NCBI GenBank assembly: GCA_026392265.1
Contig: JAPLCL010000357.1
Span: 1-9,057, forward strand
Direction: 5' to 3'
Source: Actinomycetota bacterium
Lineage (GTDB): Bacteria > Actinomycetota > Thermoleophilia > UBA2241
Length of the DNA stretch: 9,057 bases
Made by a program: the position numbers and the translations under genes. The number at the start of each line of letters is the position of its first letter. The first letter of the stretch is position 1. This document shows, one piece after another, positions 6,020-9,057 of the stretch. Below the pieces are notes generated by a model, which saw only the letters and a list, made by a program, of their open reading frames with translations, did no database searches and was not told where the DNA came from.

Positions 6020-7063
6020 TCAGTCTTGCTTCTCCGCGGAGAGGACCTGGTAGATGAGCCCGCAGGTCTCGAAGACCCCGGCGGGGGAGACCAGCAGCAG
6101 GGTGCCGTTCTGGCGGGCGAGGTCGACGACGTCAGCGTCGGGCTCGACGCCGTTGACGAAGCAGATACCAGGCACGTCCATGAGCTCGGCCACGCGGAGC
6201 AGCTGCACGCTGGCCAGGTTGCTCACGAGAAGCGTCTTGTCCGAGGCCTCGTTGAGGAGGTCGCTGACGCGGTCGCCGGCGTAGATCTTGGCGATCTCGG
6301 TACCGCCCGCCCGGCCGGGCGTGATGACGCGGGCCCCGATACTGTGGGCCAGATCCTCGAGTTTCATCTTCGACCTCGCGAGCAGTGATTCGAGTTGCTT
6401 GACCATCGGCTCGATCTCGCCGGCGCCGTTGGTCTCCGGTTCTTCGCGGCCGCCGAGGCGCGCGAAGTAGGCGGCCGATTCGAGCGCCGCGGTGATGTCC
6501 ATGTACTCCACGAAGATATCGTTGGGGAGGTGCAGCGGCACGGGCGCGAAGCTGATCAGGCTCTTGACGCCCGCCCGCACGAGCGTGTCGGCGGTCTCCT
6601 GGGCGGCGTCTTCGGGCACCGTGAGAACGGCGATCTCGATGCCGAGGTCGCGCACCAAGGTCTCCATGCGGCCGGCGTCGAGGCAGCGTACGCCGTCGAC
6701 GTCCGTGTCTGTGAGCCCGGGATCGATGTCGAAGGCGGCGATGATGGCGACCGAGGAAGATACCCCACTGAAATGCGCCAGGACCGCGCGCCCCAGATTG
6801 CCGACGCCGACGAGGGCGACCTCCTGGCGGGTGGCGCCGTCGAGAAAGCTGCCGATGCTGGCGATGCAGGCGTCGACATCGTAGCCTTTGTTGGGGCTGC
6901 CCGAGTAGCCGATCACCATGAGATCGCGGCGCACCTGTGCGGCGCTGACCACGGCGTGGCGGGCGAGCTGGTGGGAATAGATGCTCTCGAGGCCCTCCGC
7001 TCGCAGGGACGACAGCAGCCGCCGGTAGCGGCTCATGCGCGACACTGTCTTCCTCGACACCAT
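6020..7063 (-). CDS. rex: Rex NADH-sensing repressor with C-terminal DRTGG domain
   Basis: Redox-sensing transcriptional repressor, 347 aa where ordinary Rex has about 210-230. Residues 1-75 form the winged helix: SRKTVSRMSRYRRLL, the recognition helix AAQVRRDL and the wing ending in KGYDV. The NAD(H)-binding Rossmann fold follows with GVGNLG (86-91) and AFDIDP (110-115), and the domain-swapping helix lies near ITAALESAAYFARL. After a Glu/Gly-rich linker (about 212-230), residues 233-347 form a DRTGG domain (AGDRVSDLL, VSPAGVFETCGLIY). Rex binds DNA when NADH/NAD+ is low and releases it when NADH rises. The start at 7063 is chosen because the Rex fold begins here and GGAG-like sequence precedes it. 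The same frame remains open to 7192, but that stretch holds the promoter and operator. As first gene of the operon it probably represses itself and the downstream oxidoreductase. Confidence 0.93.
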   Translation of the reverse strand: MVSRKTVSRMSRYRRLLSSLRAEGLESIYSHQLARHAVVSAAQVRRDLMVIGYSGSPNKGYDVDACIASIGSFLDGATRQEVALVGVGNLGRAVLAHFSGVSSSVAIIAAFDIDPGLTDTDVDGVRCLDAGRMETLVRDLGIEIAVLTVPEDAAQETADTLVRAGVKSLISFAPVPLHLPNDIFVEYMDITAALESAAYFARLGGREEPETNGAGEIEPMVKQLESLLARSKMKLEDLAHSIGARVITPGRAGGTEIAKIYAGDRVSDLLNEASDKTLLVSNLASVQLLRVAELMDVPGICFVNGVEPDADVVDLARQNGTLLLVSPAGVFETCGLIYQVLSAEKQD

Positions 7064-7098
7064 GTTGGCTCCGGCTCCCCCTTTGAACACGGCCCGGA

Positions 7099-7118
7099 CG
7101 TTCGTTACAGAACAAACG
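7099..7118 (-). promoter_or_regulatory. Dyad / mRNA leader hairpin upstream of rex
   Basis: On the minus strand CGTTTGTT and AACGAACG flank the four-base loop CTGT. As RNA all eight pairs form, with one U-G wobble. As DNA it is an imperfect dyad. It lies about 10-30 bases downstream of the predicted transcription start and next to the Rex operator. It may be a leader stem-loop or a second protein-binding site. Confidence 0.45.
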
Positions 7119-7136
7119 CTGTGAAATCTGTCACGA
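7119..7136 (-). promoter_or_regulatory. Candidate Rex operator
   Basis: Read on the plus strand the site is CTGTGA, six bases, TCACGA. The core GTGA-n6-TCAC matches the spacing and half-sites of the known Rex consensus TTGTGAA-n4-TTCACAA, with three deviations in fourteen defined positions. It begins at the last base of the predicted -10 box and covers the expected transcription start, the classic position for repression by steric block. Confidence 0.7.
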
Positions 7137-7164
7137 TTCTGCACCCTGAGCGGCCTCGTGTCAA
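7136..7164 (-). promoter_or_regulatory. Promoter of the rex-oxidoreductase operon
   Basis: On the minus strand a perfect TTGACA -35 box (7159-7164) is followed after exactly 17 bases by CAGAAT (7136-7141), which keeps four of six -10 consensus positions. Transcription would start near 7129 and give a leader of about 66 bases before the rex ATG. No other convincing promoter is seen within the operon, and most junctions overlap or are only a few bases wide. Confidence 0.65.
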
Positions 7165-7253
7165 CACGGCGTCTCTTGGACAAGATGGCCAAACGAAGCC
7201 CGCCAGAAGTGTCCTCCGCGGGTTGACTTGGCCGGGGCCCGTAGCCGCCGGTT

Positions 7254-7262
7254 TGCTACTAT
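7254..7262 (+). promoter_or_regulatory. Extended -10 promoter element for the aminotransferase gene
   Basis: TGCTACTAT fits the extended -10 form TGn-TAnnnT. A TTGACT at 7223-7228 is 28 bases away, too far to be its -35 box. Transcription would start near 7269, giving a leader of about 92 bases. That leader contains a modest seven-pair hairpin (7276-7282 with 7289-7295). Confidence 0.4.
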
Positions 7263-7361
7263 CGCGCTGAGCCATGGGGAGAATCGTCTTTCCCCGCGCG
7301 GAGGCGCCGCGCGCGCCGCGCCGTCACTGTCGGCAGTACGGTCTTCTTTGGAGGTTCATCC

Positions 7362-8636
7362 ATGACGGACAAGCCCGCCCACATGATCCACATGCCTCAC
7401 TTCCTCGGTCCGGTCGCGCCGATCACGATCGATCATGCCGAGGGGAGCTGGGTCTACGACACCGACGGCGGTAAGTGGCTCGACTTCGTCGTCGGCATCG
7501 CCGTGGTCAACACGGGTCACTGTCACCCCAAGGTCGTCAAGGCCGTGCAGGAGCAGGCCGCCAAGGTCGCGCACGCGCAGATGAACATCTACCGGCACGG
7601 CCCCATGCTCGAGCTCGCCGAGGACATCGTCGACCTCCTGCCCGAGGACATGGACGAGGTCATGTTCGCCAATTCAGGGGCCGAGGCCGTCGAGAACGCG
7701 GTCAAGCTGGCCAAGCAGGTCACGCGCCGTCCGGGGATCATCGCCTTCCACGGCGCCTTCCACGGCCGCACCCACCTCACCATGGCCCTCACCGATTCGG
7801 CTGTGCACTACCGCGGTCATCACGAGCCCCTGGTCCCCTGCGTCTATCACGCGCGCTACTGCTACCCGTTCCGCACGCCGGCCAGCGAAGACCCCACGGC
7901 CTACGCCATCGAGGACGTGCGCCGCGTGCTGCGCGCCGAGATCTACGGCGACGACGTCGCCTGCATCATCGTCGAGCCCATCCAGGGCGAGGGCGGCTTC
8001 ATCGTGCCCACCGCGGAGTTCATGCTGGAGCTGCGCGCCATCGCCGACGAGATCGGCGCCTGCCTGATCATCGACGAGATCCAGGCCGGCATGGGCCGCA
8101 CCGGCAAGTGGTTCTGCCACGAGCACTACGACGTCAAGCCGGACATCCTCACCATCGCCAAGGGCATTGCCTCCGGCTACCCGCTGGGCGCTATCGTCGC
8201 CCCGAAGGCGCTGTGGGACAAGTGCCTGCCGGGCTCCATGGGCGGCACGTACGGCGGCAACGCCGTCGCCTGCGCCGCCGGCGTCGCCACCATCGCGGCG
8301 ATGAAAGAAGACGGCATGCTCGCCAACGCCACCAGGCAGGGCGAGAAGCTGCTCAAGTTCTGGCAGGAGAAGCAGGCGCAGTACCCGGTCATCGGCGAGG
8401 CGCGCGGTAAGGGCCTCATGCTCGCCATCGAGTGCGTACAGCCGGGCACCAAGGAGCCCAACGCCGCCGTGGCCAAGGCGTTCATCGCCGAGTGCCAGAA
8501 GCACAAGGTCATCCTCATGGGCGCGTGCTCACAGGGCAACGGCGTGCGCTTCCTGCCGCCGCTCAACATCAGCGACGCCGAGATGGACATCGCCATGGGC
8601 GTCTTCGCTGAAGCCGCCAAAGCCGTCTTCGCCTGA
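7362..8636 (+). CDS. Class-III PLP-dependent aminotransferase (GabT/ornithine aminotransferase-like)
   Basis: Cytoplasmic aminotransferase of fold type I, 424 aa, the usual length for the family. It transfers an amino group, typically from an omega-amino acid such as 4-aminobutyrate to 2-oxoglutarate. Visible features are the phosphate-binding FANSGAEA (102-109), FHGAFHGRTH, the cofactor aspartate D238 in IIDEIQAGMGRTG, the Schiff-base lysine K267 in TIAKGIASGYPLGA, and GTYGGNAVACAA. The C-terminal RGKGLMLAIE and GVRFLPPLNIS segments complete the family pattern. The substrate cannot be settled by eye; 4-aminobutyrate, 5-aminovalerate, ornithine or acetylornithine are all possible, and no partner dehydrogenase is nearby. 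GGAGG seven bases upstream fixes the start. The gene is divergent from rex, 298 bases away, and a strong terminator follows it, so it is probably monocistronic. Confidence 0.92.
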   Translation: MTDKPAHMIHMPHFLGPVAPITIDHAEGSWVYDTDGGKWLDFVVGIAVVNTGHCHPKVVKAVQEQAAKVAHAQMNIYRHGPMLELAEDIVDLLPEDMDEVMFANSGAEAVENAVKLAKQVTRRPGIIAFHGAFHGRTHLTMALTDSAVHYRGHHEPLVPCVYHARYCYPFRTPASEDPTAYAIEDVRRVLRAEIYGDDVACIIVEPIQGEGGFIVPTAEFMLELRAIADEIGACLIIDEIQAGMGRTGKWFCHEHYDVKPDILTIAKGIASGYPLGAIVAPKALWDKCLPGSMGGTYGGNAVACAAGVATIAAMKEDGMLANATRQGEKLLKFWQEKQAQYPVIGEARGKGLMLAIECVQPGTKEPNAAVAKAFIAECQKHKVILMGACSQGNGVRFLPPLNISDAEMDIAMGVFAEAAKAVFA

Positions 8637-8663
8637 TCGAGACGCCGCGTCACAGGTAGTCCC

Positions 8664-8699
8664 CGGAGGGGCGGGGCGCTTCGGCGCCCCGCCCCTCCG
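8664..8699 (+). terminator. Strong GC-rich hairpin terminator with UUCG loop
   Basis: A perfect 16-pair inverted repeat (8664-8679 with 8684-8699) closes a TTCG tetraloop on a C-G pair, the most stable known loop context. It lies 27 bases after the aminotransferase stop. No T-tract follows, as is common for terminators of high-GC bacteria. It insulates the thioesterase gene from the aminotransferase. Confidence 0.85.
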
Positions 8700-8724
8700 A
8701 CATCTCGAACCACGCTCGGCCGCG

Positions 8725-8733
8725 TGCTACTCT
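8725..8733 (+). promoter_or_regulatory. Extended -10 promoter of the thioesterase gene
   Basis: TGCTACTCT matches TGn-TAnnnT and resembles the element before the aminotransferase. Its last base is seven bases from the ATG at 8741, so transcription would begin at or next to the start codon. No ribosome binding site can be recognised, consistent with a leaderless message. Confidence 0.5.
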
Positions 8734-8740
8734 GCGGACG

Positions 8741-9057
8741 ATGAGTCCTCCCGAGTCGCCAGCCCCCCGGTTCACCACGTCCGTGCGCGTGCGCTACGCC
8801 GAGACCGACGCCGCCGGGGTCGTCTACTACGGCAACTACCTCACCTACTTCGAGGTCGTGCGCGTGGAGCTGCTCCGCGCCCTCGGCCATCCCATCACCG
8901 CCATCGAGGCCCAGGGCGTGCTGCTGCCGGTGGTCGAGGCGCGCCTCAAGTACCTGCGTCCCGCGCGCCTCGACGACCTGCTCGAGGTGTCGGCGAGTAT
9001 CGAGTCCGTCGGTCCGGCCTCGTTCGCCTTCGACTACGAGGTCACCCGCGACGGGCT
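8741..9057 (+). CDS. YbgC/FadM-like acyl-CoA thioesterase (partial, C-terminus outside window)
   Basis: The first 105 codons of a hotdog-fold thioesterase, a family that hydrolyses acyl-CoA or hydroxybenzoyl-CoA esters in the cytoplasm. After a proline-rich nine-residue start, the signature RYAETDAAGVVYYGNYL appears at residues 18-34. It includes the catalytic aspartate D23 and the start of the long hotdog helix (FEVVRVELLRALG). The strands VVEARLKYLRPARLDD and SFAFDYEV follow as in full-length members. YbgC proteins are usually about 130-150 aa, so most of the protein is present. No Tol-Pal gene is visible, so a membrane-envelope role is not implied; general CoA-ester clearance is more likely. 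The ATG lies directly behind the -10 element and the gene probably has its own promoter. Confidence 0.88.
   Translation, partial: MSPPESPAPRFTTSVRVRYAETDAAGVVYYGNYLTYFEVVRVELLRALGHPITAIEAQGVLLPVVEARLKYLRPARLDDLLEVSASIESVGPASFAFDYEVTRDG

Noticed and set aside
4856..6388. 510-codon plus-strand open frame opposite the ATPase/hydrogenase-like gene and the 3' end of rex
   Set aside because: It is an antisense shadow spanning two real minus-strand genes, with Arg/Gly/Ala/Asp-biased composition and no credible start signal.
7064..7192. N-terminal extension of Rex to an upstream start
   Set aside because: The extra 43 codons contain the predicted -35/-10 boxes, Rex operator and leader hairpin, and have no similarity to Rex; the fold starts at 7063.
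7223..7228. TTGACT as a -35 box for the aminotransferase gene
   Set aside because: No -10 box occurs 16-18 bases downstream; the extended -10 at 7254 is 28 bases away.
7274..7474. 66-codon plus-strand frame beginning in the aminotransferase leader, possibly a leader peptide
   Set aside because: It overlaps the aminotransferase start out of frame, is Arg-rich like other shadow frames, and has no ribosome site or regulatory codon run; only its ATG close to the predicted transcript start is suggestive.

Overview
The window is about two thirds G+C, almost fully coding, and reads as chromosome from an anaerobic or facultatively anaerobic bacterium. A Rex-type NADH sensor, a high-GC terminator without a U-tract, extended -10 promoters and one probably leaderless gene fit an anaerobic member of the Actinobacteriota. 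A high-GC Firmicute or Chloroflexota relative cannot be excluded. No rRNA, tRNA, CRISPR array or insertion sequence was seen.

Left part (1-7164, minus strand). One tightly packed operon is read right to left from a promoter near 7136-7164. The order is: rex fused to a DRTGG domain (6020-7063); a 522-aa protein joining an RsbW-like ATPase, two [4Fe-4S] clusters, a degenerate [FeFe]-hydrogenase H-domain and a C-terminal Fe-S motif (4448-6016); a stand-alone DRTGG protein (4098-4451); a PHP-domain phosphoesterase (3361-4101); a small GHKL ATPase (2874-3368); a NuoE/HydC-type [2Fe-2S] subunit (2282-2821); an HndB-type [2Fe-2S] protein (1908-2279); and a NuoF/HydB-type flavoprotein whose C-terminus is fused to the start of a GltD/NfnB-like domain and runs off the window (1-1890). 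The last three are the diaphorase arm of an NAD(P)-linked, probably electron-bifurcating, hydrogenase or formate dehydrogenase. The catalytic subunit is not in the window and would be expected beyond base 1.

The five genes ahead of the enzyme look like a signalling cassette: an NADH-sensing repressor, two ATPases of the anti-sigma/histidine-kinase fold, a hydrogenase-like sensor and a PHP hydrolase. Similar gene sets, usually as separate genes, are known beside [FeFe]-hydrogenases in Clostridia. Here two of the components are fused. A candidate Rex operator (7119-7136) overlaps the -10 and start region of the operon promoter, so the operon is probably repressed by its own first product when NADH is low.

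Right part (7200-9057, plus strand). A 298-bp divergent intergenic region leads to a class-III PLP aminotransferase of the GabT/ornithine aminotransferase type (7362-8636). It is closed by a 16-bp terminator hairpin with a UUCG loop (8664-8699). A YbgC-like hotdog thioesterase follows (8741 to the window end), probably translated from a leaderless transcript.
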